Assembly: GCA_029228645.1 (NCBI GenBank)
Contig: JAPTHR010000012.1
Span: 1-64,000 of the forward strand
DNA length: 64,000 bases
Reading direction: 5' to 3'
Source of the DNA: Gammaproteobacteria bacterium Milos-ODIII6
GTDB lineage: Bacteria > Pseudomonadota > Gammaproteobacteria > Chromatiales > Chromatiaceae
Of the stretch, positions 15,436 to 24,373 are shown one piece after another. How positions within the stretch are numbered: position 1 is the stretch's first letter; each line of letters opens with the position of its first letter. Under the pieces are notes generated by a model. The model ran no database searches and was not told the origin of the DNA. It saw only the letters and a program-made list of their open reading frames with translations. A program made the translations under genes and the position numbers.

Positions 15436-16680
15436 ATGAACGTGGTGCTATTCACCATCGGCAGCGCGGGGGACCTGTACCCTTTCCTGGCTATCGCACA
15501 GGACCTTCAGCGCCGCGGGCATCGAAGTACCGTTGTCGCCAACGACTATTTCAGGCCATTGGTCGAGAAGGCGGGCGTGGATTTCATCGGCCTCGGCACC
15601 CGGGAAGAGTACGACGCCGCGCTCCGCGTCCCTGATTTGTGGTCCCCAAAGCGAGGCTTCGAGGTCCTGGTACGGCACGCGGTGCTGCCGAGGATGCGCC
15701 CAACCTATGAGATTGCGAGTGGCTTTCCGCTGCGGGATACCATCCTTGTTGCATCCCCTCTCATGCTGGGTGCGCGAATTGCCCAGGAGCGCCTCGGTCT
15801 CCCCCTCGTCACCGTCGTCCTGCAGCCGAGCGTGTTCTGGAGTCTTGAAGCACCACCCCTACTGGCTTCCCTACCAATGCCGGGGTGGGCCCCTCTTGCG
15901 CTCAAGCGCCTGATGATGAGAGCCATTGACCGTTTTACTCTTGATCCTCTGTTCCTCGATAGCGTGAACGCCTTACGCGGCGAGCTCGGCTTAAGCAAGA
16001 CTCGACACATCTATACCCGCTGGGCCATGTCCCCGCAGAAGGTGCTGGGGTTTTTCCCTGAATGGTTTGCACCAGTCCAGTCCGACTGGCCTGCGCAGAT
16101 AGGTTTGCCGGGGTTCGTCCGGTTGGACGGCTCGGCAAAAGATGAGCTGCCGGGAGGTTTGAGGGACTTTCTCCAAGCAGGCAATGCGCCGGTAGTCATC
16201 ACCCCGGGCACGGCCATGGCCCACGGCGAGGCATTCTTCCGCGAGGCCATGCACGCCGTCCTGTCGCTGGGCCTGCGCGCTGTGCTGCTCACGCCCCATT
16301 CGGAGCAGCTTCCGAAACGATTACCCGATGACATAATCCAAGTGGACTACGCCCCGTTCAACCGTGTGTTTCCCAAGGCGTCTGCCGTGATTCACCACGG
16401 AGGAATCGGCACCTGTGCCCAAGCACTGGCAGCCGGCGTCCCTCAGCTGGTGGTGCCCCAGGCCTTCGATCAACCCGACAACGGCGCACGGCTTGAGAAT
16501 CTGGGCGTAGCAGAAGCGATTCCGGCCAAGGCCGCCGGGCGTCGTCGAATAGCCGTTTCCCTCGAGCGCTTGATGAAAGACACAGAAGTAAGCACCGCCT
16601 GTCGTCGCCACAGCGAACGAATCGACTTCGGCGAAAGCCTGCGCATTGCCTGCGATGAGATCGAATCTCTGAAGGCTTAA
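15436..16680 (+). CDS. Glycosyltransferase, UGT/RhlB-like (GT1)
   Basis: The 414-residue protein has a two-Rossmann GT-B layout. The N-terminal motif VVLFTIGSAGDLYPFLAIAQDLQRRGH is shared with RhlB-type rhamnosyltransferases and macrolide/sterol UGTs. The C-terminal nucleotide-sugar motif is VIHHGGIGTCAQALAAGVPQLVVPQAFDQPDNGARLENLG (HHGGxGT near residue 319). It transfers a sugar from a nucleotide donor to a small, often lipidic, acceptor. No biosynthetic partners are adjacent, so the acceptor is unknown. It starts at ATG 15436; no strong ribosome-binding site precedes it. Confidence 0.88.
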   Translation: MNVVLFTIGSAGDLYPFLAIAQDLQRRGHRSTVVANDYFRPLVEKAGVDFIGLGTREEYDAALRVPDLWSPKRGFEVLVRHAVLPRMRPTYEIASGFPLRDTILVASPLMLGARIAQERLGLPLVTVVLQPSVFWSLEAPPLLASLPMPGWAPLALKRLMMRAIDRFTLDPLFLDSVNALRGELGLSKTRHIYTRWAMSPQKVLGFFPEWFAPVQSDWPAQIGLPGFVRLDGSAKDELPGGLRDFLQAGNAPVVITPGTAMAHGEAFFREAMHAVLSLGLRAVLLTPHSEQLPKRLPDDIIQVDYAPFNRVFPKASAVIHHGGIGTCAQALAAGVPQLVVPQAFDQPDNGARLENLGVAEAIPAKAAGRRRIAVSLERLMKDTEVSTACRRHSERIDFGESLRIACDEIESLKA

Positions 16681-16885
16681 GGCATCCCCCTCGACTCATA
16701 GGCCGCCGGGTTTTACCCCGCTTATCAGCGGACTACCCTGACCTTCGCTTCGCTATGACTTTTCTGAATGCGCAAAGCCGTGCTTTGTATCCGCATTCAC
16801 TCACACTGGAGGGCCCATCAGTCGGCATCAATGACCGATTGGGGTGTTCTCTATTTTGGCGGAGAAACCCGGCAACGCCCCCGGT

Positions 16886-17815
16886 TCACTCCAGAATCCG
16901 CAGATCCTTGCTCAGGGGAGTTGGGCCAGATTCGGTATCTTTCGTGGTCGCCTTGGGTTGCTGTGGCGTACATCTTCTCAAGCGTGCCTCCACTCGGAGA
17001 GCCGACATGCGGCTCTGGTCATTCACCTCTGGATACAGGGAAAAATACTCATCGACTTCGACGGCGTATTTTTTTGCCGCGATCTCCAGTCGCTCGCGGT
17101 CCGGATGGGACAGGCCTTGCAGCATCAGCAAGCGCGGGGACTTGCGCAGGAGATAGCGCTGACACAGTTCGTGCTCCGTCTGCTCCGGCCAATCCTCCCT
17201 CACCAGAAGAGAGGGGAAGGCGACCGTTTCGTCGGGTCCTCTTTCGAACCATGCGGCTCGAGGCTTTTTCCCGGCTCTTTTCGCTACCAGGCTCTCGAAA
17301 CGATGATTGACCGGTGGGTCGCTGCGCGCCAGCTCCTCCGCGGTGTAATCGATCTGCATCTTGAGATGCGGCAGCGCCGTCCAGTCCGTGTGCGCCGGAT
17401 ACACCGACATCTGCGATGCTTCACAGCAGGAAAAGATCAGCGCCAAAGGCGATTCGTCGCTGCCATCGAGAAGCCAGTACTCGAAGATGTCCGCGGCCGG
17501 AAAAGGCAAAGGGGCCGTCGATAGATAATCGCTCAACTCCTGGATGCACGCCGCAATCTCTTCGGCATCGAGCCGGGATGGCACCAGAAAGGGGGTCAGC
17601 TGCTGGTTGTTCAACTTGGCGACCGGGAGATAGCTCCGGTCGACCGCGTATCCCTGCCCGCGTTTCTGTTGACGCGCCGAAGGGTCATCGGATGCCTGAT
17701 ACAGGATTTCCCAATTGACCCCATCGAGGCTTTGAGCGCGGGCACGCTCCGACTCGGCGATCTGGACGAAACCGGAGAACGGAGGCAGCAGGCGTTGCGA
17801 GTAGGCGCGGATCAT
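16886..17815 (-). CDS. Unrecognised conserved-looking protein
   Basis: The frame is open to 17932, but a start at 17815 (MIRAYSQRLLPPFSGFVQIAES, 309 residues) looks most natural; the extra 39 N-terminal residues look non-coding. The protein is soluble, without signal peptide or membrane segment. It is rich in aromatic and acidic residues (IFEYWLLDGSDESPLALIFSCCEASQMSVYP, HTDWTALPHLKMQID). Codon use matches neighbouring genes over the full length, which supports real coding. I recognise no family. It is divergent from the 103-residue gene at 17999. Confidence 0.6.
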   Translation of the reverse strand: MIRAYSQRLLPPFSGFVQIAESERARAQSLDGVNWEILYQASDDPSARQQKRGQGYAVDRSYLPVAKLNNQQLTPFLVPSRLDAEEIAACIQELSDYLSTAPLPFPAADIFEYWLLDGSDESPLALIFSCCEASQMSVYPAHTDWTALPHLKMQIDYTAEELARSDPPVNHRFESLVAKRAGKKPRAAWFERGPDETVAFPSLLVREDWPEQTEHELCQRYLLRKSPRLLMLQGLSHPDRERLEIAAKKYAVEVDEYFSLYPEVNDQSRMSALRVEARLRRCTPQQPKATTKDTESGPTPLSKDLRILE

Positions 17816-17998
17816 TCGTTTATCATGCCGTGCTTCCTGATCGGCTAAACCCGATTGGATATGGGTTAATACCTCGCTGGGGTCCGCGAGCCTTTCCCCG
17901 CGATTTCTATCTCCCGCGGCCGGAACATTCACGAACCTTTAGAATCTGGCATAGTCGATCGCCACACATCCGAACCCCGACAAGCAGAAGACGAAAAA

Positions 17999-18310
17999 AT
18001 GGAGCTGAAACTCGATACAGACAAATTCGATGAACTGCAGGCCCTCTTTATCCGGGAGATCACCGACAAGGTCCGGATCAAGCTTGAAGAGGCGGGCCTG
18101 AAAGGGCTGGAAATGGAGGAGATCGCGGCCAGCGTCGCCTACAGCATCGCCAGCACCATTGATGACACCTCGGATATCGAGGTGGACGGCGTCGAAGTCC
18201 ACCCCTACCTGACCTTCCGCGACGCGGAAGACAGGCTGATTCACAGCGGTGAGAAGTCCTACACCTACGAATTCGTTCGCGGCGCCCTGAAGAAACTGTT
18301 CGACGTCTGA
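17999..18310 (+). CDS. Small conserved-looking acidic protein
   Basis: The 103-residue product (MELKLDTDKFDELQALFIREITDKVRIKLEEAGLKG...) is acidic and mostly helical in its first half, and ends FVRGALKKLFDV. A clear strong ribosome-binding site is lacking (ACGAAAAA before the ATG). No family is recognised and no metal or nucleotide motif is visible. It is divergent from the unrecognised gene at 16886-17815. Its good codon bias and compact fold-like composition argue for a real gene. Confidence 0.7.
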   Translation: MELKLDTDKFDELQALFIREITDKVRIKLEEAGLKGLEMEEIAASVAYSIASTIDDTSDIEVDGVEVHPYLTFRDAEDRLIHSGEKSYTYEFVRGALKKLFDV

Positions 18311-18447
18311 CGGGTGCGGGCGCACTGAGCCCGGGCCGCTTCGCGCGACTCGGCGTTTGCAGGATGGGTCAAATGACGTGCCATCCGGGGCGCTGTTGTT
18401 CCCAGGCAGGGATCGACAGCGCCACCGGACTGTTCAGCGTACTGGTT

Positions 18448-18873
18448 TTACTTTGAGGGCTGCCCACCCATCGGCGTGTCGAACGGGCTGACCCAGGGCT
18501 GGGCGTCCTTGTACGGGCTCTCGTACTTCCAGTCCTGGGTCCATTTCCATGGATTGCGGTAGTGCTCGCGCTTTCGGGCTCGCTCGGCCTCGGCCGCCTC
18601 GGGGTCGCGAGGACCCCAGCTCATACCGGGGCCGCTGCCCCACATGCTTCTGACGTCACGCGCACCCGGGGGCGGCCCGTAGGGCATCGGGCCCGGTGCT
18701 GCCTGGCCCTGCGCCCCCGGCGCCTGCGGTGGCGGACCACCGTAGGGACCATATCCCCAGGGGCCGGGCGGATAGTCGTGCTTGCTTGCGCCAAAACCGA
18801 AAGCGCCGGCTGCTAAAGGAAGACCGGCCAAGGTCACGGCGGCAGAGAGAAGAGCAATCTTTGTCGTTTTCAT
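18448..18873 (-). CDS. Exported Gly/Pro/Tyr-rich protein, sulfur-globule-like
   Basis: A 141-residue protein with a clear signal peptide (MKTTKIALLSAAVTLAGLPLAAGA) and ribosome-binding site GAGGTGTTTGC before the ATG at 18873. The mature part is low-complexity and rich in Gly, Pro, Tyr and Trp (GPWGYGPYGGPPPQAPG, MPYGPPPG, RNPWKWTQDWKYESPY). The composition and the AFGFG start recall the sulfur globule envelope proteins of Chromatiales. True homology cannot be judged by eye because low-complexity sequences converge. The sulfur-oxidising context (sor 4.5 kb away) makes the idea reasonable. Alternative: another structural envelope protein. Confidence 0.6.
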   Translation of the reverse strand: MKTTKIALLSAAVTLAGLPLAAGAFGFGASKHDYPPGPWGYGPYGGPPPQAPGAQGQAAPGPMPYGPPPGARDVRSMWGSGPGMSWGPRDPEAAEAERARKREHYRNPWKWTQDWKYESPYKDAQPWVSPFDTPMGGQPSK

Positions 18874-19107
18874 GCAAACACCTCGTTCGATGTAGATGGA
18901 CTGGAGTGTAAGCACCGGCGACGCATACAGGCAATATCGACTGGCATTCCCGGTTTCGGCCATCTACCGGGAGAGCCACCATGCGGGGACAAGCGGATCG
19001 GCCTGGCTTGTACCCTCGACACCGGAAAGCGGGGCCGGGCCGGCCATGCAACAGGCTGGCGGTCCTCCATCCCGACCTCCGGCCGTGGATCGCGAAGCGC
19101 CGCTCTT

Positions 19108-19605
19108 CTAGCGCCAGCGTTCCTTGCCGATCAGGAGCATGAACATCCGGACAATGGCGTCGTCTGACTGCCGGTAGTCGAACGACTCACTGACCCCGGA
19201 GTCGCTTTCCGGCAGGGTTGCCACCCGCCCGTCCAGAACCATCCGTGCACGACTGACGACGTAGGCGACGGCCGCGGCGATCTCCTGATCGACCAGTTCG
19301 GTTTCGCCACGCGCCGGCATGTCACCATGGCCCTGGATTGCATGCGCGATGAGTTCGCTCAGAGGCTGATCGATGCGATCCGACCAGTCGCCAGGGTCAC
19401 CGGGTACCGGCGCGCCATCGTGCCCCTCCGCATGACAGCCCACGCAATGCTCGTTGAACACCACTCGGCCATGCGCCAGGTTGTAGGCTCGCGTGTCACG
19501 CTCGTAACCGGGCGGGGCAGTAAAAGCAGGCGCCGATGCCAGCGCCAATAAAATGCAGACGAGGGCCAGAGGCCCTGCGCGCAGTCCCGGATGCATGATG
19601 CCCAC
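19108..19605 (-). CDS. Periplasmic c-type cytochrome (monohaem, class I)
   Basis: The 165-residue protein has a signal peptide ending near SAPAFTA (residue ~30) and one haem-binding motif, C54-V-G-C57-H58. Met96 in HGDMPARG is the likely sixth ligand, as in cytochrome c5-type proteins. About 45 residues after the haem domain are extra (DGRVATLPESDSGVSESFDYRQ...). It probably carries electrons in the periplasm, perhaps from sulfur compound oxidation to an oxidase; this is inference. The start may be 19605 or the ATG at 19596. It stands alone, 235 bp from the sulfur-globule-like gene on the same strand. Confidence 0.88.
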   Translation of the reverse strand: MGIMHPGLRAGPLALVCILLALASAPAFTAPPGYERDTRAYNLAHGRVVFNEHCVGCHAEGHDGAPVPGDPGDWSDRIDQPLSELIAHAIQGHGDMPARGETELVDQEIAAAVAYVVSRARMVLDGRVATLPESDSGVSESFDYRQSDDAIVRMFMLLIGKERWR

Positions 19606-19882
19606 CTCTGAACCCCTCGGGGTTTTCTGCTCGATACCAGGAAACTATAGCCGACAACAGCTTACCGCGGGGATTTGAGGCTGTTTGGACCCAAAAACCG
19701 GTTCCGTCCGGGAATGGTTGGCGGGTGTGGCGGCTGCCGCCCGATCAGTCGCAAGGGGTTTTCGATGACCGGAGGTTAGGCGACTCGCCCGCGCCGGTCT
19801 GCGCAGACTGAGGCAATGGTCCTGTCCGGGTCAGATCCCGGCAGTCAGGGCCTGCGCATGCAGTAGAGGCCCAAGGGCGGTG

Positions 19883-22800
19883 TCAGAACTCTTCCCACTC
19901 GTCCCCGTCTGTCGCATTCAGCGACATCCCTGCGTGTGTTGCGGCGGTCCTGTTACGCTCGATAACGATGCCCGGACTCCCCCTGGAGAGGTCCGAGGCG
20001 GACTCCCGCTGCGCTTCCGGGATCGTGGAATCGCGCTCGATCACGACCGCTTGTTGCGCGGCAAAACCGCTTCTGGCGGGGTCCGGTCTGTTCCCCGCCT
20101 GGAAAAAGGCAACCAGTCTTTGCATTTCCGCCGCCTTCTCCGACATGCTGGCGGACGCTGCCGAGGTCTGTTCCGCAAGGGTCGCATTCTGCTGGGTCAT
20201 TTCGTCCATGGCCGCCACGGCGTGATTGACCTGCTCGATGCCGGCGGCCTGCTGAACGCTGGCGGTGGCGATATCGGCAATGATGTCGCCGACTTCCTTG
20301 GTATTGGCCACGATCTCGCCAAGGGTCTCGCCGGAGGCGTTGACCAGATCCGTTCCCGCGTGCACCTTGGTCATGCTGTCTTCGATCAGCTGGCGGATCT
20401 CCTTGGCGGCATCCGCCGAGCGCGAGGCCAGATTGCGTACCTCGCTCGCCACGACCGCAAAGCCACGCCCCTGCTCGCCCGCCCTGGCCGCCTCTACCGA
20501 GGCGTTCAGCGCCAGCAGGTTGGTCTGGAACGCAATCTCGTCGATCACTCCGATGATCTCCGCAATGTGGTTCGACGCCGCCCGGATTTCCTCCATCGCG
20601 CTGACCGTACCAGAAACCACCTCACCACCACGCAGCGCGGAGTGCTGGGCCGCCGTGGCAAGCTGGTTCGCCTGCTGTGCATTACTCGCGTTGTTGCGCA
20701 CGGTCGAGGTCAGCTGTTCCAGGCTCGAGGCGGTCTCTTCCAGGCTGGAGGCCTGTTTCTCGGTGCGCAGAGAGAGGTTGCTGTTGCCGGATGAAATCTC
20801 GCCGGATGCAGAGGCAATGCTGTCGCTGGCATCAACCAGACCCGCAAGGACTTCGGACAGGTTCGCAAGGGTGCGGTTGATATCGTTCTTCACCACCCCG
20901 AAAGTGCCGCTGTAGTCCCGGTTGATCCGTTGGTTCAGGTCGCCGTCCGCTATCCGGCTCATCACACGCGCGATATCTTCGAAGACACTGCCGAGTTGAT
21001 CGAGCAGTTCATTGAATCCTTCTCCCAGCTGGAGGAAGAAGCCATGCTTGCCCTCCAGCAGGATCCGGCGTGAGAGATCTCCCACCCGCGCCGCATCGAT
21101 CAGGCCGTCGATCTCGCGCTCGACAGCCAGCTCCTGGGTTCTGTCGACCCATTCCACTGCTGTGCCCAGGCGTCGCCCTTCGTCGTCGAACACCGGGGTG
21201 GCAGTGATCTTCATGCTCAGTTCACCGATCTGCACCTCGGCTTCATGCGTGCTCCGGATATCCGACAACAGGCTGGATTGGTGTGCCTGGTTGCTGTGGA
21301 AATCATCAATGCTTGCGCCGATCATCCTGTCAGGATCGAACCCGGGCAGTTCGCGACGGATCTCCTCCTGACGCTCGCGGAACAGCGTCTCGGCGCTGCG
21401 GTTCATGTAGATGATCCTGCGCTGGTCGTCGGTCAACATGAGATTGGAGCTGACGTTGTCGAGCGCCGAGCGAATGCGCGCGTTCTCTGCGGCAACCACC
21501 CTTTCGGCCGCAATGCGTTGCCGCTCCTCTTGCGCCGCGCGCAGGTCCTCGGTCACGTCGGTCCACTGGGTTACACGACCCTGCAGCTTGCCCCGATCGT
21601 CATAAACCGGTCTGGCGACCATGTGCAGGTTGCGGCCGCCGAATACGGTGTCGTAAGACGCCTGTTCCTTGAGCTCACCCTGATAGGCCGACTTGACCGC
21701 CGGGTCGTCGAGGTAATCGGGGAAACGGCGCCCCAGGAGCGCGTCCGCCCGGAAGTCCGGGTGCCGCTTGCTCACTTCCTGCTGCACGCTCTTCATCAGC
21801 GCTTGGGCGGCAAGATTCAGGTAGATCAGCTTGTTCTGACTATCGAACACCGTCACGGCAGTAGCGACATTGTCCAGTGCGTGGCGAATACGGAGATTCT
21901 CCGCGGCGGTGCGCGCGTCTGCCTCGATCCTGTGGCGCAGGTCCTCCTGCATCGCCGACAACGCGGACAGCAGCTCACCCAGCTCGTCCTCGCTTTTCAC
22001 GACGATCTCGTTGTCCAGGCGTCCCTGCGCGATCTCGTCCGCCACCTCGACCGCCGTGCGGATCGGTCGGGTGATGCTCCTCAGCAGGAACAAACCCAGC
22101 AGTCCAAGTACAACGAACGCGACCGCAAACATCACGATGTTGTTCGCCTTCTCGGACTGGAACAAGGCTGAGGCGCTTTCGGCCGAACGGCGGCTGTCGT
22201 CCTCGAACTCCGAAACCAGGCCCTGGATCGCCGCGTCTATCTCGCGCAAGGCGGGCAGCAGTTGCATCCGAAGCAGGTGCGCGTCCTGCCGCCAGTCGCC
22301 GGATGTATGCAGGCGGAACAACTCGTTCAGGATCGTCCAGTAGGCATCCAGGCCGCCCTCGAAACGTTCGAAGGCATCCTCCTGCTCAAAGCTCATCGCA
22401 TCCTGTAACTCCAGCAGCTTCTCGACTTCCCTCCGCACAACTGCCTTGTACATCGTTGCGTTCTCGATCGCGGCAGGCGCCCGGAAAGCCAGGAACACAC
22501 GTTGTTCGTTGTTGAGCGCGGTCCAGTGGTAACGCAGCGATACCAAGCTGTGGTAAATGCCCTTGCGCTCCTCGCTGGGCTTCTGCTGCTCCTCTTCGAT
22601 CATGGCGTTGAGCAACTGCAAACGCTCGCGATACTCGGGATTGAAGGTCTCGGATGCATACCGCATCGCCGGCATGTTTCTGACCGGGTCGATCGATACT
22701 TCAGCGAGTTCCTGCTCTATCTCCTCCACCTTCGTGATCGCGGCATGCAGCATCTCCATGCGATCGAGCAGGCGTTCCTGTCCCTGAATCGCGGCTTCCG

Positions 22801-23101
22801 CTCGCAAAGCATTCAGCTTCTCCCACAGGGAGTCAAAGGACTCCTGGTACTCCTTTCTGTCCTCGTTCTGGTGGGTGACAAGAAAAAAGCCGAGATTGCG
22901 CCCCGTATCATGCAGCTGGGACTTCAGCTCCAGCGCGCGCACCAGTGCCGGTTGATTGACGTCGACGATTCCGGTGGTCTCTTCGTTTACGTGCGACAGA
23001 CTCTTGGTCGACAGGTAACTCTGTACGCCGAGGACGATCAGGACGAAGATGAAACTGCCAATCAGCTTCTGGCCTATGGACGGTTTGGCGAAGACGCTCA
23101 T
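19883..23101 (-). CDS. Methyl-accepting chemotaxis protein with two PAS domains
   Basis: This 1072-residue receptor has a membrane helix at ~12-31, a long periplasmic helical sensor (32-318), and a second helix at ~320-341. A HAMP linker (~342-395) and two PAS domains (~405-520 and ~543-657, each opening with a similar ALDNV segment) follow. Then come a second HAMP-like segment (~700-750) and the signalling domain (~753-1000). The hairpin tip [28 protein letters not shown] lies at ~855-882. It ends DEWEEF, fitting the WxxF pentapeptide that tethers CheR/CheB. PAS domains suggest redox or energy sensing. It is divergent from sor, with a 241-bp shared control region. Confidence 0.95.
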   Translation of the reverse strand: MSVFAKPSIGQKLIGSFIFVLIVLGVQSYLSTKSLSHVNEETTGIVDVNQPALVRALELKSQLHDTGRNLGFFLVTHQNEDRKEYQESFDSLWEKLNALRAEAAIQGQERLLDRMEMLHAAITKVEEIEQELAEVSIDPVRNMPAMRYASETFNPEYRERLQLLNAMIEEEQQKPSEERKGIYHSLVSLRYHWTALNNEQRVFLAFRAPAAIENATMYKAVVRREVEKLLELQDAMSFEQEDAFERFEGGLDAYWTILNELFRLHTSGDWRQDAHLLRMQLLPALREIDAAIQGLVSEFEDDSRRSAESASALFQSEKANNIVMFAVAFVVLGLLGLFLLRSITRPIRTAVEVADEIAQGRLDNEIVVKSEDELGELLSALSAMQEDLRHRIEADARTAAENLRIRHALDNVATAVTVFDSQNKLIYLNLAAQALMKSVQQEVSKRHPDFRADALLGRRFPDYLDDPAVKSAYQGELKEQASYDTVFGGRNLHMVARPVYDDRGKLQGRVTQWTDVTEDLRAAQEERQRIAAERVVAAENARIRSALDNVSSNLMLTDDQRRIIYMNRSAETLFRERQEEIRRELPGFDPDRMIGASIDDFHSNQAHQSSLLSDIRSTHEAEVQIGELSMKITATPVFDDEGRRLGTAVEWVDRTQELAVEREIDGLIDAARVGDLSRRILLEGKHGFFLQLGEGFNELLDQLGSVFEDIARVMSRIADGDLNQRINRDYSGTFGVVKNDINRTLANLSEVLAGLVDASDSIASASGEISSGNSNLSLRTEKQASSLEETASSLEQLTSTVRNNASNAQQANQLATAAQHSALRGGEVVSGTVSAMEEIRAASNHIAEIIGVIDEIAFQTNLLALNASVEAARAGEQGRGFAVVASEVRNLASRSADAAKEIRQLIEDSMTKVHAGTDLVNASGETLGEIVANTKEVGDIIADIATASVQQAAGIEQVNHAVAAMDEMTQQNATLAEQTSAASASMSEKAAEMQRLVAFFQAGNRPDPARSGFAAQQAVVIERDSTIPEAQRESASDLSRGSPGIVIERNRTAATHAGMSLNATDGDEWEEF

Positions 23102-23263
23102 TCAACAACCTCTTGCCAGTCGGCAGAATGACGCTCTTGAAACGCCTTCCACTGCTGGTCAGAAAACACAGGGGATCAGCCGAGGTAACGGCCGAACCCG
23201 AGGCTTCTTAAATGCCGCGGAACACCGGATGGCCGCCGTTTAACGTCACCTTTGGACGACGCC

Positions 23264-23282
23264 GCCACAGGATTTCTGTGGC
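23264..23282. promoter_or_regulatory. Inverted repeat upstream of sor
   Basis: GCCACAG-GATTT-CTGTGGC is a perfect 7-bp inverted repeat with a 5-nt spacer, ending 60 bp before the sor start and 163 bp before the chemoreceptor start. The size and place suit a dimeric regulator. A short RNA hairpin is the alternative. No known regulator consensus is matched with confidence. Confidence 0.45.
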
Positions 23283-23342
23283 TTATCAAGCAGTCCGAAA
23301 CCTTTAAGATGGGTATCTTCATTCGTGTCGAGGACAATAGTC

Positions 23343-24290
23343 ATGAAAAGCGACGTCATTAAAGAACTCTACGATGCCGAGCCCGATTCCCCCCTGTACG
23401 TGGCGATCAACCGGGTATTGGTGAAGAACGACCCCAACCTGATGCGCATGATGAGACAGGCGAGTTCCAAGATGTGCCTGACCACCGCGCTGACACCCGG
23501 CTTCATGGGCTTCGACCTGATGAAACAACTCGGCTCCTGCCCGATGGGCTTGCGCTGGGGCGCCAGCACAGACATGGGGACCGACCTCTCGCACATCTGG
23601 ATAGACCAGATCACTTATTGGGATTCCGTTGAAGCGCATGAGAACTTCCACGAAACTTTCGAGGACGTGGTCGTGGACACCTGTGCGCGTTGCGGCGAGG
23701 TCCTGCTGGAGGGTCCGGAGGAGCCGGTATTCCGGATCGTCCACAGCGATCTGCCGAAACTGGTCTCCAACAACCAATGGCTGCGCAAGAGCGCGGCCGG
23801 TGAGAACGATGGCTATGCCATCGACAGCGGTGAGACGGTCACCGTCATGGCGACACACCGCATCCGCCCGGGCAAAGAGGCGGAATTCGAGGCGGGCGAG
23901 ATCGAGACGCTCAGTCTTCTGAAGGAATCACCGGGAATGGTCGGCTTCCAGATTCTGAAACGCATAGGACTTTCCACCCTCGGCAGCGGACATGCGACGG
24001 TCGAATCCATGATGGAGGATCTGAAAGACAGCTCCGGATCCAAACTCAAACGCACCGCCGAGGTATGGGAGGGCTATACCCTGCCGGCCGAATACCTCGT
24101 GATGGTCGAGTGGGAAAGCCTGCAGTACGCCCAGGGCAACATGCCGCACGTCAACGTCAAGCCCGAGTTGCTGTTCATCCACGGCCAGAAGGTGCTCAAC
24201 AACTGCCTGCACATGCCCAACGTGCGCATGTCGGACTCGATGTTCCGTGAACAGACCAATCGCGAGGTGCTCAACCGCCTGCGCGGCTGA
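23343..24290 (+). CDS. sor: Sulfur oxygenase/reductase
   Basis: This 315-residue cytoplasmic enzyme disproportionates elemental sulfur with O2 to sulfite, thiosulfate and sulfide, without external cofactors. All residues known from the Acidianus enzyme are present with conserved spacing. The core cysteine is C45 (KMCLTTALTPGFMGF, archaeal C31). The iron ligands are H99 and H103 (AHENFHETF) and E127 (EGPEEPVF), and the cysteine pair is C114/C117 (DTCARCGEV). Family proteins form hollow 24-mers around a non-haem iron. The ATG at 23343 follows GAGGACAATAGTC; a GTG at 23325 would add six residues. Bacterial relatives are known from Halothiobacillus and Thioalkalivibrio. Confidence 0.95.
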   Translation: MKSDVIKELYDAEPDSPLYVAINRVLVKNDPNLMRMMRQASSKMCLTTALTPGFMGFDLMKQLGSCPMGLRWGASTDMGTDLSHIWIDQITYWDSVEAHENFHETFEDVVVDTCARCGEVLLEGPEEPVFRIVHSDLPKLVSNNQWLRKSAAGENDGYAIDSGETVTVMATHRIRPGKEAEFEAGEIETLSLLKESPGMVGFQILKRIGLSTLGSGHATVESMMEDLKDSSGSKLKRTAEVWEGYTLPAEYLVMVEWESLQYAQGNMPHVNVKPELLFIHGQKVLNNCLHMPNVRMSDSMFREQTNREVLNRLRG

Positions 24291-24306
24291 ATCACCGCCT
24301 GACCCG

Positions 24307-24341
24307 GCGCGTCCCTCACCGCTCTTCCGGTGGGGCCGCGC
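24307..24341. terminator. GC-rich hairpin between sor and DUF255 gene
   Basis: CCCTCACCG pairs with CGGTGGGG across a CTCTTC loop, extended by GCGCG/CGCGC. It sits between two convergent genes and could end transcription from both sides. There is no T-tract, so intrinsic termination is uncertain. Confidence 0.4.
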
Positions 24342-24373
24342 GAGGCGGGAAGGGACCCAAGCCGGCAGTGTTT

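Noticed and set aside
19612-19630. ACCCC/GGGGT hairpin with following T-run upstream of the cytochrome gene
   Set aside because: The stem is only five base pairs and no plus-strand gene lies upstream to be terminated.
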